Below the pieces are notes generated by a model. The model was not told the DNA's origin and searched no databases. It saw nothing but the letters and a program-made list of their open reading frames with translations. Positions 1 to 12,108 of a stretch of DNA of 64,000 nt are shown piece after piece. Each line of letters starts with the position of its first letter. Position 1 is the first letter of the stretch. The DNA is from Vesta saturnalis (lineage: Eukaryota; Arthropoda; Insecta; Coleoptera; Lampyridae): positions 1,290,001 to 1,354,000 of the forward strand of contig JARFJB010001352.1 in the NCBI GenBank assembly GCA_036346205.1. The letters run 5' to 3'. The position numbers and the translations under genes were made by a program.

Positions 1-149
1 CAGTAATCTTCGACTGGTTATAGTGTAACTGTGAATACTTCAAAGTATAACTGTGAAAATATTAACATTACGTGGTGGTGGAAAGGCAGTTGGAACACTA
101 TTCCCGAAAGAATCGAAATAAGAAATTAAGCAACGTGTTGTAGTTTGTT

Positions 150-860
150 CTGGAGTATCAGTAAGAATGATTAAATGGGTTATGAAAGAAACAATGATAA
201 CGGCTGCGGCAAATAATCTAAATCTAGTATTCCGTTCACCAAAAACGGGGGGAAATAAAACAGGCGTTATTTCAAGAAAACAAGATTGTGAAATAAATTA
301 CATACGGAACTGTCTACAATTTTCATAATACGGAATGCTGCTGACCTACAATTGGTAATCTCTAACAAAGATTGGAAAATGAACTACAGTGGACAGGCCA
401 GAGGTCTATGTTATACCGACTACTGGAGAAAATTGAATTCAAGTGGAAAAAACAGGACAACACGAAGATTCTTGTAGAAAAGAATGATATACGAGCATTA
501 CGGATAAATTAATTACAAAAGTTGAAACATTTTAGAAATGAGGGCAGACCAATCGTGTACTGGGATAAAACTTACGTTCACGCTTCCAAGTGTTGGAGTG
601 ATGAAACATCGTCTTGATTATGCACACCAATTACTAAAGAAAAGAGGTTAATCATCGTTCACGCTGGTCGAATTCATTCCAAATTGCCTGCTTCTTTAGC
701 AATCAGGTATGAAGAGCGGCGATTATCATGATCACATTGACGCAGAAAATTACGAGAAATGCTCCATAAGAAGCAGTGAATTATCTACAACGGGGTACCG
801 AAGTGGAATCATTCTAACCTGTAACTAGGACGAAACTGTTGATAGCTGGATACAGAGGTT
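150..860 (+). pseudogene. Decayed DDE transposase relic (Tc1/mariner superfamily, DDE_3-like)
   Basis: No long open frame remains, but three-frame reading gives pieces in the order expected of an insect DDE transposase. There is a helix-turn-helix-like stretch (GVSVRMIKWVMKE, about 150-190), a short Ser-Pro-Lys basic linker (about 235), then LVEKNDIRALR near 470 and GRPIVYWDKTYVHAS near 545-590. The last resembles the first catalytic Asp block with the strand after it (normally DETYVH; here DKTYVH). RLIIVHAG follows near 650 and a piece resembling 'SGDYHD..NYEN' near 715-760. Stops and frameshifts break every join. The family name is from memory of insect genomes; the second and third catalytic residues were not located. 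It is dead. Confidence 0.6.
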
Positions 861-1202
861 ACCTTCTCAGGTCAGAATATTCTGTTATAAACTACGTCCA
901 TTACATAATGTTAAAATCAGTACGATACACATTCATATTTTGAAAGCTGTCTTTTCAGTGGACAACTTGATTTCTACAAAATAAAAGTGAGCTTTACTAA
1001 ATGACACCGCCAACATCTTGATAAAATATTTACCTTAGTAGAAAATTTGTTGTTTATAATTTGTTTTGTTTGGCAAAACGGTTATAGTATGTGCAGCATT
1101 CGATTAACATTCACTATTGTGTAATTCTGAATTCTGTAAAATGATGTGAACGATAATTACCTCATGGGTTAGTTATAATAAAACAATGTGGACTTACTTT
1201 TC

Positions 1203-1350
1203 ACTCTTCTAACTTAGATTGAAAATTTTCGGTTATTCGACGGAGCAGAAAAGGTTGAATTCGCTAAATTTCTTGTTTAATGTTCGATGCTAATTCCGGT
1301 AAGGTTTGTGGTCTATTACTCTATACCCCGCTCTTCAGCCAATTTTTTTT
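1203..1350 (-). pseudogene. Inverted partial copy of the mariner-like transposase 3' end
   Basis: Read on the minus strand, this stretch parallels the transposase C-terminal coding region at about 2200-2345 on the plus strand: the same 'gaagag(c/t)ggggtat..agtaatagaccacaaaccttaccgga' block and the same 'gcgaattcaacct' block, then the CAATCTAGATTAGAAGAGTG-like end. The two differ at many positions, so this is a second, older insertion or an internal inverted duplication. It is truncated and non-coding. Confidence 0.75.
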
Positions 1351-1414
1351 GCCAAAAGTCAATGTATCCGTCACTTGATTATTGTTTGACAGTTACTGAC
1401 ATTTAAACAGAAAC

Positions 1415-2387
1415 ATGGAGAAGTGGTCAGGCGTTCAGCGTGCGTTTTGCGTAAAATCGTTTTATAAAAATGGTGAGTATGTGACTTCGGTGTTCCACGA
1501 CATGGAAGTGTGCCGTCCGCTCATGCAATTATACAGTGGGTAAAAAAACTGAAGAAACTAAGGCCTGTAAGAACTGGGGAAAATACAGTGCGAATCGGAT
1601 TAACACGTAGTCTACTGCGTTCTGCAGTGAAACATGCTTCTGCACTAAACATTAGCGACACATAGTTACAACGAATTTTACATGTCGTTCAGGAGTTGAA
1701 AGATGGTGATATGCTTGCTCGCAGGATTTTCAGCGAAGAAATATTGCGACGTGTACATGATGCTCAAAACTTTATACACCACATGTTTATGTCAGTTGAA
1801 GCACATTTCTATTTAAACGGATATGTAAACAAGCAGAATAGTCGCTATTGGATTGACGAAATCCCAGGAGGGATACACCAAAAGCCATTACGTCATCCAA
1901 AACTTACAGTGTGGTGTGCAATTTCATCATCTGGAATTATTGGGCCATACTTTTTCCAAGATGATAGAGGAAACACCACAACTGTTACGGTAAACCGCTA
2001 CACACATGATCAGAACAGTTGTGACGGACTTACCTAGGTTTCCGGACATAAATTATTTTCAGCAGGACGGGGCTACCAGTCATACTGCTCGCATGTTTAT
2101 GTCTGCTTTAAGGGAACTTTTCCCGGACCGGTTCCAAACATGGTGACATTTTGTGGCCCGCAAGATCCCTTGATCTTTCAGCATGTGATTTTTTCCTTTG
2201 GGGATTTCTGAAGAGTAGGGTATACAGTAATAGACCACAAACCTTACCGGACTTAGCAATACACATGACACAAGAGCGAATTCAACCTGTCCTACTCCGC
2301 CGAGTAATGGAAAATGTTCAATCTAGATTAGAAGAGTGTTTACACAAAAATGGTTCTCTGTTGAGTGGAATTATTGTTAAGACATAA
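1415..2387 (+). pseudogene. Mariner-like transposase pseudogene (DUF4817-type N-terminus)
   Basis: The likely start is the ATG at 1415 (MEKWSGVQRAFCVKSFYKNG), a known N-terminal helix-turn-helix style for one insect mariner-like group. A longer open piece at 1696-2037 contains NFIHHMFMSVEAHFYLNGYV, NSRYWIDEIPGGIHQ, LTVWCAISSSGIIGPYFF. Then FQQDGATSHTARMF (about 2060-2100) and, after a frameshift near 2145, WPARSLDLSACDFFLWGF (2151 onward) to the end SGIIVKT. Order and spacing match a complete transposase. Several lesions kill it: stops after residue 40, a stop near 1663, frameshifts near 2030 and 2145. The first catalytic position reads MSVEAHF where the family has MSDEAHF, so the Asp is Val. 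The second Asp (QQDGA) is kept, and LDL replaces the usual PDL around the third. Confidence 0.85.
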
Positions 2388-2589
2388 AATGACATACTTT
2401 CCTCTACTAAAACCTGTAAAAAGTCTTGATAATAAACATTTTCTGAAAAAATTTGGTTATTAAAAATTTCCCGCTTCACTGGCGGACCCTGCATATTTTA
2501 AGTGGTAACAATTTTAATGTTTTTACTTTATGGGGGAAAATGTATATTTTACTTGTTTAAGGTTAATATGTAATGGGTTATATAATAGG

Positions 2590-4190
2590 ACCGGTAGAGT
2601 TGTTCGTTTTCGTTGTCTGGTAGGTTGCCCACTCGTTGTAGTAAGAGTGTCGGAAGATGTTTAAATTTGGTATTGGGTTATCGTGGCAGTCGTGGTTTGT
2701 TGGAGAATGGGATTTGTAATATTTCTTCAGTAGGGATCGCGTCACCGTTTACCCCAGCGATTTGTGTATTTGGTCTGTAGCGTTATTAGTCTGTCGGTTA
2801 CTGGTTGAATATTGGCGTGTTGTATGGTTAATTGATTAGGGTGTCTATGGTGTAGTTTGTGCATGGTGCGTAGTATTATCATTGCGTACAATAGAGCGCG
2901 GTAGTCGAGTAATGGTCGGATGTAAGTTTTGTACGTATATTGTAGGGTTTTAGGGTAACACCTCGCAGCATTTTCAATAGTGATGCGAGGTTGTGTATCT
3001 TATTGAGAGTGACGTTAGCGTCGGGTTGCCTGTGTAGGGTTCGGGAGAACGTGATGCCTAGGTATTTGAGTGTGTCTTGTAGTTTTAGCCTCTGTCCACG
3101 TGGGTCAAGTTGATGCCGGAGGTTTGTCTAGTGAAGTTGGATAATTTAGGGTGTCTAAACAGTATTGGTTGCGTTTTGTTTGGGTTGATTTTAATCTCCA
3201 CCGGTTGGCCAGTTGGAGAAGTGGGAACGTTGATGCGTTATTAGTCCATTTGCCCCGTCACTGCCCCTGCTGGTCGCCCAGAGAGCAGTGTCGTAGGAAA
3301 ATTGGGCTACAGTTATGTTCGGGTTGGTATTTTGGCGGATGTCGTAAGCATAGATGGTATATAAAATAGGTGCCAGTGACGATCCTTGCGGAACGCCGGC
3401 AGTGGGATGAAAAGTCGGGGAAGTAGAGGAATCTACTCGTAGCTTCACACACCTTCCTGTCAGATATTCGAGAAGGAATCGGACGAATGCGGTCGGGAAG
3501 CCTAACCGTCGGAGGTTGTGTATTAGTCCTGCGTGCCATACTTTGTCAAATGCCTGTTTGATGTCAAGGAAGACTGCGCGGCAACAGTCACTGTGGTTCA
3601 AGGCTTTTGAGGATTGGAACTGGCTGTTTGGTATAACGTCGTTGGCTTCGAGATGATCTCTACAGGATGAAGGTTGGGAAGGATCAGATCTAGGTTTTGG
3701 TGGCATGACGGATGAAGCGGACTTCCATTCCGTCGGGAAATAGTTTCTCACAGTTTGGCGAGGGTATGGAAGGGAAGGCTTGGGATTGATGGCTTCCGCT
3801 ACAGGTGGGACACTTCAGGGATCGGGTAGGACATTCTACTGCTAGGTGACCCACCTGAGTGCAGGTGGAGCAGTACTTAGGTACGGGATTTGAGGTGTGT
3901 GGAGGCTCCCATTGATATCGTCTGCCGTTATCCAAGAGGAAATCTACGGAAGGATGCATACGAAGGAAGTGGGGCTAGTGGTGGCTCTGGAGACTATACA
4001 GGTGGCCTTGGTAACATGGGGTAGAACGATGGCCATGTTTTACCAAGGTGGTTAGTACTTGAATTTGGGTAGTGCAATTAAATATTGCAAATGTCTCTTG
4101 TGTGTGGAAGGTGGACTCCCATCGAGGTGCAGCCTCACACCCCGCTGGATAAGACTTAGAGTTAAGAGCCCGACTGAAATGAAGGATTTT
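2590..4190 (-). pseudogene. Jockey-type LINE fragment (gag zinc knuckle joined to reverse transcriptase)
   Basis: Minus-strand reading gives a non-LTR retrotransposon with the middle missing. The gag-like part (about 3690-4190) ends in a CCHC knuckle, CSTCTQVGHLAVEC, and a second C..C..H cluster. It runs almost directly into reverse transcriptase (3751-3191): AVFLDIKQAFDKVWH (motif A), AGVPQGSSLAPILY (motif B), then AQFSYDTALWATS where the catalytic YADD/FADD box is broken to FSYD. Downstream pieces in the same strand (about 3190-2880) include NPNKTQPILF, LKYLGITFSRTLHR and NKIHNLASLLKMLRG, typical of the thumb/C-terminal part of Jockey-clade ORF2. The endonuclease domain is absent, so an internal deletion fused gag to RT. 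It is not functional. Confidence 0.85.
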
Positions 4191-7100
4191 GTTAATATAT
4201 TGAAGATATAAGGTAGGAAAAATTAATTTACCCTGCAGCGTTACTCTTCGTATAATTGGCTCCTTTCTTCGGTTACTGGCTGTCTTCGTAAATTGTTCTG
4301 AATGTCCTTCCTGTTTCCTCGATGCTATTCGTCCTGCTGCTACCTTAGGTCTGACGGTCTTCTTATTCCTGATAAAGAATGTTTTTTAACCGCTTTCTTT
4401 TTTGTAGTGGTGTGCTTGGCAATGGCCACTACTGTTGGTGAAAGCGGCGAAGAACTCGTTGAAGCCCGGCACGCGGTTAATTGATTAATTAGAAGTAATT
4501 ATCGGTAATTACAATGAAACTTATCTAGTAAGTAAGTAAGTAAGACAAGAAGTGGGGGAAAGTATTAGCGTTGCCATGTATTTTATTGTGTACTGATTAA
4601 CAGTTGCTGCTATCGTTGCGCTGAAGCTTAGTTCTATTTCGTTATACCGGTTGTGTGCGTAATATAACCCAGTGTCGTGCTTAAGATTTTCGAGCGGGAA
4701 ATCAAAATTGTTTTTATTTATCCGTTAGATTTAAGCATGTTTCAAATTGTGGAAATGGTTCAGCCTACAAATGACATGGATTTAATTATCTAGTTGTTAA
4801 TCGCTGCTAATGTCTAGTGTACACTGAACAATTTTGTCCATATAGATACGTGTATTTCTATTCATTATTTAAAGGGGGTTTGTGAAATTTTTGTGTTTTA
4901 TAAAACAACGGCAAGTCAAGTTACGGGGGTTATGATCGATGTATAGATGTTTGGTTGTCTGTGAATTTTATGAAATTTATTAAACATTGAACCTTTGGAT
5001 CTCTCCGTTTTGCTTCCAAAAGAAATTTTTACTTTCTTAACTTGCCTTCATATGGTGTCTGTACATAATTTATGATTATATAAGCGTGCTAAATTAGTGT
5101 ATTCGTATTGGGGAAAATTTACTATACAAGTCTAGTCTTATTATTGGCCTGTGATAGCTATTCGTCATTAATTAAAATATGTATGTTTTGGTGGACCGTG
5201 TTTAGCCCATTTTTTTGGGAATTCAGATAAAATAAGGTTACTAGGGGAATTGTTTAATTATTATTTGTCTCTTTTCTCCCCGGTTTCAAGCGTTACGGGG
5301 CCTCCTGTATCAAACTTAATTTTACAATTTTTTTAAAGCTTGTGGCGCTCAAACCTAGCTTACTATACTATTTACGTATACTACAATGGTCTTTTCTCAC
5401 TGACCTAAACATATCTAAGATTTATCGACGCTCCAAAACTACCCATACTCTGCGACTAATTTGTCGTTAAACTGAGTTCTCAGCCGAGCTCACTAACTTC
5501 CTCCTTTGTATGCTACGTGGTAGGTTAGACACATTGCAAATGGAATGTTTTTTTATGAAGTAATTTTCCGTTTCATTTGCTGATGTGTCTTCGTTTTTAG
5601 CGCGGATGATAATTTAAAGTAATGAGCAATATGATTGGTAGTTGCTGTTAAAATTTAAGATGGCTCAAACTAAAAGATTCGTGTGTATATATGGTCAGTC
5701 TTGGTTAACATATAGTGGAAGGTAGTAGAAGGCAGATGATAATAGCTAGAACGCGCAGTGCGCTGTTGTAGGAGGTGGTGGAGGCACGAATTTACCTACG
5801 GCGTACCCGGCCTTAAGAACGTTTCGAGAGGCAGCGTCCTCTTCGCCTTGCGCGGTTTTATTACATTGTTCAACCGCCCCGGGGAACTTTATGCGGTGTT
5901 ATCATAGTCTTAAGACCTCCTATCGTTTTCGAAATTTTGAGAGTGTCTTCTTGATATACTTCCTTATTTGCGGATTTTTGCTGCTTTTTTTGCGGATGAG
6001 TTTATGTGGTAAGATAATGTATGCCCCGATTTCTTGTTTACGTGCTTCTGCTATCAGCCAGATTAATAGACCAAGGTTTCACTATGTATGTATTAACTTT
6101 TGTAAATATATTTTAATAAGATGTGTTTGTGTTAGTGTTTTTGTGCTTGTGTTTGTGCTTGTGCTTGTGTTTGTATGTAGCCTCATTTCATTTCTCCTGG
6201 AGCTGTATAGATTTTGTGAGAAATCCAGCGGTGGAGAGGGGGGTTTATTAGAAGCAGAAGGTATAAAAAGGAGGCGCATAGTTATCCTAAAAAAATAATA
6301 ATTAAAATTATTTCATTTCTTTTCATTTCCACTTTGTAGGTTGAAACGTCGTGTGCTGTTTCACACCAGATATTTTATTATGTAATAGAACAGGAGAAGC
6401 TGAGATATATTTGAATTCCAAAGCCTGAATATGAGAGATAAAAAAAGGAATGAGAGACATGGAAAAGCAATCCTACTGTAATCGAATTCACAAGGACATA
6501 AGGTAAATTATTAGTTTATCAGCTTTTACTTATGAGTATGGTCTAATTATTTTCGACACATACATAAATAATTATGAAAATGTAAACCTTTACAATTATT
6601 ACACATAATTAGACTTATCTTTTGGGTATTAAATCGTGTATTTTTTATTTATCTTTTATGTAAATTTAAACGTTATTGATACAGTTATTGTAAATACTGA
6701 TAGCTTTGAGAACTAATTAAGATGTGAACATAAATTATGGAATATGAAAATGTCAATATAAGCCTGCTATTGGCATAAAAGTTTGATCAACATGTAAAGC
6801 CAACAATAGAATCCAATTTTATTTATTGTAGTTAAGAATAGCTGGATATTTAATAAATTAAACCTTACAATATTAAACTGGCTTGAAGATAACAAATCAG
6901 AACACCCTCTAACGGACGGAAGCTAACAGTAAAAAATGTCATAATCAAAGAAAAATGTAACAATGTTTAATCAAGGTATGATGTAACTGTAAAGTTGTGA
7001 AACACTTTAATTCGGAATGGATAAAAGCATTCACAAATAGAAACTTAACGTACCAATTAATGATCTGGTCAACTCTAACAAAGATATAGTTTTCGGCTAT

Positions 7101-7280
7101 TAATAATTACAGTTGTTATTTACAATGAAAACACAATGTGTACGTTTAATATGATTTTAATTTTAACTACATGTGTCAAATGATTGTAACGCTGTGGTAA
7201 CTCAGCATACCTAATTGGTAAATCATTTACTTCAAGGTAACAGAGCTGCAAAAACTAAAAGAAAGTTAGAATTAAAGCGT
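4191..7280. other. No gene recognised
   Basis: About 3 kb without a supported gene. It contains a short AAGT run near 4527, a GC-richer patch at about 5745-5885, and a GT/T-rich low-complexity stretch at about 6120-6180. The 135-residue open frame at 5891-6298 consists largely of hydrophobic and low-complexity residues and has no recognised family. Confidence 0.5.
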
Positions 7281-7284
7281 ACCA

Positions 7285-7890
7285 TTCTGTTTTTGTTTAA
7301 TTATAAGATGCCAACGCCTATTTAATCGGAGATTTCTCTCTTACGCATTGAAGTTATTTTGATGTTTATGTATCTCAATAGCTTCACTTTGTAAACAAAG
7401 ATGTCACGATTCAAATCGTATAAAGCATGCTAAGCTACTGCAGACTTCTGCGGTTGATCCAATCTACAAATAGTTATATCCTGCTTAGGTCTAGTGTCAA
7501 AGCTAGTTTAGTGGTACCAATGAATACTTTATCACAAAAACCAGATAACTTATACACTTCGCATGATTAATTAGGATTTTTGCAAGTCTATGATTTTGTT
7601 AAATATTTGTATTCATCTTTAATTTAATAACACCAGTTTTTGACGTGGATGGTGGTTTTATAATTTATGAACGTATTTATCAGTGTGTGTCGGATTTCGG
7701 TAAACCGTAAAAGATAGTGAATTATTAATTTTAAGCATTACAATGTCTAAAAACGGTAAACTTTCATTACTTTCCTTCACCATGGTATACTGAATGCTTG
7801 GATGAATATCATTTATAAAAAATAAAAATCCATGTAGTGCTTTTCCTCCATGTCTCCAAACAACAAGTGTCATCTACAGATCTTTACCAA
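7285..7890 (-). pseudogene. Penelope-like element fragment: RT end plus GIY-YIG endonuclease
   Basis: The open part (7873-7658, minus) reads TLVVWRHGGKALHGFLFFIN, IHPSIQYTMVKESNESLPFL and TVYRNPTHTDKYVHKL, the hallmark end of Penelope-like reverse transcriptase. Continuing downstream with frame changes, 7575-7490 reads CEVYKLSGFCDKVFIGTTK, matching the start of a Penelope GIY-YIG domain (family form 'VYxIxC..CDKVYIGxT'). Then LDQPQKSAVA.HAL (about 7460-7420) and EAIEIHKHQNNFNA (about 7395-7355), the usual C-terminal end. It carries several stops and frameshifts and lacks the RT palm, so it is a 5'-truncated dead copy. Confidence 0.85.
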
Positions 7891-8274
7891 ATTAAAGTTT
7901 TTTTTAGGTGCAGCAACGATGTTTCAAATTTTTTCATGTAAACCCCCCCCCTTCCTTTTAGTATGGATGTCAAGTACGCCGAAAAACTTTTACTAGGGTG
8001 GTTAGAGCAACACAATTTCGGTTTATCGAGCGCTATCCAACGAATGGTGACACATGTCTACGATCTATCGTTTCGGAATTATGACCGATCTGGGGGTCGG
8101 AGTATCAGAGTTGATAGAAAAATACCCCTTTAATAGTTGTTGCGGTAATCCGTTCGGATTAAAATCTACGTACGCAAGGACAGGTGGGCAGACTGACGGA
8201 CAAGACATTCCCGTATTGTGTTTGAAAGACATAATCAAGGGCATTAAGTGTGTAAAGAAGGGATATTTATTCTA

Positions 8275-9451
8275 TACAGTGTGTCCGAGATTCAGCATGC
8301 ATGTATTGCTATATTCGTTAATATTGAAGATAGAATGTCGGTTAAATGGGGAAAGTTTTAGAGAATTTTATGGCTATCATCATGGTAAAGTCAGATTTGA
8401 AGTAACTTTTTTTGTTTTTGAAATAATTGAAGAAAACAAAAATTGTGCATTTTCTACTACCCCCTGTAGCTCTTTTATTTGAAGTCTAACAACATTTTGA
8501 TTTGTACATTATTATGACACTTTTAAAAGACAATTTTAAAAAAAGTACCAAAATTTATCTAGTCATTTGTTTTTAAAATACATACACTAACTCTTGTTTT
8601 TCATATGGACGCCATCTTGGATTTTTACATTATCGAATAGTATTTTTTATCACCTTTTCAGCGATGTATCACATGATACGAGAACTATCAAAAATTCAAA
8701 CCCTTGCTAATTTATCTGTTTTTACTTACAAAATTTAATACATTTCTAACTTTTGTTTTTGGACGTTATTTGGATTTTTACATTATAGAATAGTGGATTT
8801 TAGCACCTCTTCTACAACGTATTACATGATATGAAAATGTAGAAAATGTGTGGAGTGTAGAGGGGGACATATCGAGCATGTTTTATGATAGTTACTGTTA
8901 TCGGTTTCGTTTTTATTTTAGTTATTAGAAATTACAATAATTAGGAATCTAATTGTATAAATTTTTCATTTATTAATCCATGCCTTCTCAAGGCCTACTA
9001 TTTCAATTTTATATTTTTTAAATTTTTGATAGTTGGAAGTAAATTCTCGTATCATGTGATACATCGCTGAAAAGGTGATAAAAAATACTATTCGATAATG
9101 TAAAAATCCAAGATGGCGTCCGTATGAAAAACAACAGTTAGTGTATGTATTTCAAAAACAAATTACTGTAGATAAATTTTGGTGCTTTTTTTAAAATTGT
9201 CTTTTAAAAGTGTCATAATAATGTACAAATCAAAATGTTGTCAGACTTCAAATAAAAGAGCTACAGGGGGTAGTAGAAAATGCACAATTTTTGTTTTCTT
9301 CAATTATTTCAAAAACAAAAAAAGTTACTTCAAATCTTTACCATGATGATAGCCATAAAATTCTCTAAAACTTTCCCCATTTAACCGACATTCTATCTTC
9401 AATATTAACGAATATAGCAATACATGCATGCTGAATCTCGGACACACTGTA
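8275..9451. mobile_element. Palindromic non-autonomous element (mariner-type long TIRs)
   Basis: The left arm, about 8275-8695, begins TACAGTGTGTCCGAGATTCA. The right arm, about 9028-9451, is its reverse complement and ends CTCGGACACACTGTA. The arms are near-identical over about 400 bp and enclose a loop of about 330 bp. Inside the left arm and loop, a block with 'gga(cg)...tggatttttacatta..gaatagt' (about 8570-8690) recurs in diverged form at 8730-8845. Both ends abut TA. No transposase is present, so it would need one in trans. The 142-residue open frame at 8054-8482 runs across the left boundary and is therefore not a real gene. Confidence 0.85.
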
Positions 9452-9459
9452 TACATCTA

Positions 9460-11340
9460 AAAACCAATTAGAACATTACACGAAGGAGCAAGATTAATAA
9501 TTTAAACCACAAAAGGAAACGGATTTCAGCTTGTTACGGGTTAAAATGGCAGTAAGATTTGCGTGACAGATAAGATAATTGCCGATAGATCGCTGGAAGG
9601 GGGTGAGGTGGATGTTGGTCTACGTATGGGGCGAATAAGTGTCATTAAACATTATCGAAATAGTCATTAATCAAAAGGAGCCAGTCTGTGTGCGTCAAAA
9701 GCATTGTTAAAAGTAGTACACAAATAATGGCTAGCACTCCAGAGCAAAGTTTAGAAACAAACAAAAACTTGCTTACCTTTCATAGCATTCAATCAGGTGG
9801 ATCAGCAAAAGTGCTCCTAGGCTGGTACTATATAAAGAAAAGCTTCAAAATAATCGCTTGCGGTGAGATGAACTGTCTCCTATACGTAAAGGCCATCAAA
9901 TTTAATTACGGAATATTATTTTTCTTGGAGTTAAATCTATCGGAATACCTCTACATGAACAAATCTTAATTTTAACTACCTATTAGTTTTCAAAACTGTA
10001 ATAAATGCACGATATCAATAATATCGTAAAATAAAAAACAACAAGGCTTACTGATTTTGCAGTGTGCTTAATCCCAAAATTACAAACAGAACATGTTAAA
10101 TATTTCTGGTTACTAAATCTCCTGACTCATTAAATGATCACCACTGTGAGTTGGGGAGAATCACATAAGAGCAACATTCAATAAGAAAATAATACACCTA
10201 AATTTCATTTAATTTTGCAAGATCATAATCATTTGACAAATTACTACAACCGAAATCTAAACTAATACAGGATGAAAAGGCTTCTGTAAATAAAATTTCT
10301 CTTACATTAACACGTCTGAAATTACGTTCGCTCAAATTACACAGCACAAGCGGTGTCCACGTTTTTCAACGTAATTAAATATATAACATAAAATAAAATA
10401 AACACAACTTGAGTACCTCAAGTCCGCAGTTATTAACAAATTTTTGGACGATCTTTTCTTCCCAAGTCGCAGTTACAGGGTACGGGAATGGTACAACCCA
10501 CGTTCAATTAATCCTTATCGATCCGGAACAATCAGTTCGAATCCTTAATTCCTTCTGTATATACGACATCCGCAGTGAAGTAAACTTTCAATCACGGCAG
10601 GTAAAACGGTTGGCAGTCCTTTTAATTACACTTCTCCGGCATATACTCAGGACCTAAGAGCGATATCCTAATCCAGAAATCCTTTATTTGCTGAGCAACT
10701 TTTTTCATTAAAACAAACTCAAATATTTATTTATACATAAATTTTCTTTATATACAAAGCAATTTAGCAAATTTAATACACAATAGTTATTTTTAAGTAG
10801 CTATGAGTATACTGATCATCAACAACAGTTTGGCAAGAGATTTTCAATACTATCCATTAGTGGCGAGGTATAGCGGCCATTTGTTGGGGTAGGTCAGCTC
10901 AGCTGTATGCAAACAAGGCGGTGTTTGCAGACGTATAAAACATAAACCGTATTTTAAATCTTTGGTTGATAAATTTAATAGAAGCAAGTGTATGTGTGAT
11001 ATTAAGTAAGCATTAAGAGTTCGAAATATATTTGCTAAACAGTGTATATTACGGATATTAATTGAAAATTAAAAATACATGTGTATATGAATATTAATAA
11101 GTGTAAATGAGGCATTTGCTTACTTCTAATAGTAAAGTTCTCACTATAAGTACAAATACGTAAAAACAATAGTCAATTGTCAACACTCACTAGATACAGC
11201 TGCTCTAAACTCTCGCAACGAAATGACGTCTCTTATGTCACACTAATTGACCGTATAAACAAAACAAAACGCACACAATTCTGCATGAAGGCGTAAATTA
11301 CTTCACAATATAGGAAGGTACTAATGATAAACACTTTCCT
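9460..11340. other. No gene recognised
   Basis: AT-rich DNA. Open frames of 93 and 82 codons (9688, 10409) show no recognisable domain, no splice-compatible neighbours and no homologous motif. No RNA gene was seen. Confidence 0.5.
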
Positions 11341-11357
11341 TTCTTGATGGAGAAACT

Positions 11358-12056
11358 TTATATCCATTATATCCACTATATCCACTATATTCACTATATC
11401 CACTATATCCACTATATCCACCATATCCACTATATCCACTATATCCACTATATCCACTATATCCATTGTATCCACTGTATCCACTATATCCACTATATCC
11501 ACTGTATCCACTATATACACTATATACACTATATTCCCTATATCCACTATATCCACTATACCCACTATGCCTACTATATCCATTATATCCAACATATCCA
11601 TTATATCCACTATATTCACTATATCCACTATATCCACCATATCCACTATATCCACTATATCCATTATATCAACTGTATCCACTATATCCACTATATCCAC
11701 TATATCCATTATATCCACTATATCCACTATATACACTATATACACTATATACACTATATACACTATATCCCTATATCCACTATATCCACTATATCCACTA
11801 TAGCCACTATACCTACTATATCCACTATATCCACTATATTCACTATATCCACTATATTCACTATATCCACTATATCCACCATATCTACCATATCCACCAT
11901 ATCGACCATATCCACCATATCCACTATATCCACTATATTCACTATATTCACTATATCCACTATATCCACTGTATCCACTATACCTACTATATCCACTATT
12001 TCCACTATATCCTCTATATCCACTATATTCACTATATCCGCTAGAACAACTATATC

Positions 12057-12057
<1 letters not shown>
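11358..12057. repeat. 9-bp minisatellite (TATATCCAC)n
   Basis: About 700 bp of near-tandem TATATCCAC units with point variants (TATATTCAC, TGTATCCAC, TATACCTAC) and local triplets of TATATACAC. Because the period is a multiple of three, all frames stay open and yield long artificial repeat peptides on both strands (Ile-His-Tyr or Tyr-Pro-Leu on plus, Val-Asp-Ile on minus). These are not genes. Confidence 0.97.
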
Positions 12058-12106
<49 letters not shown>

Positions 12107-12108
12107 TA
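12058..12108. repeat. (TA)n microsatellite
   Basis: About 24 TA units directly following the 9-bp minisatellite. Confidence 0.98.

Noticed and set aside
5891..6298. 135-codon plus-strand frame
   Set aside because: Composition follows GT/T-rich low-complexity DNA; no motif, no splice context, and an antisense frame is equally open.
8054..8482. 142-codon plus-strand frame
   Set aside because: Its second half lies within the left arm of a palindromic element and its first half has no recognisable feature.
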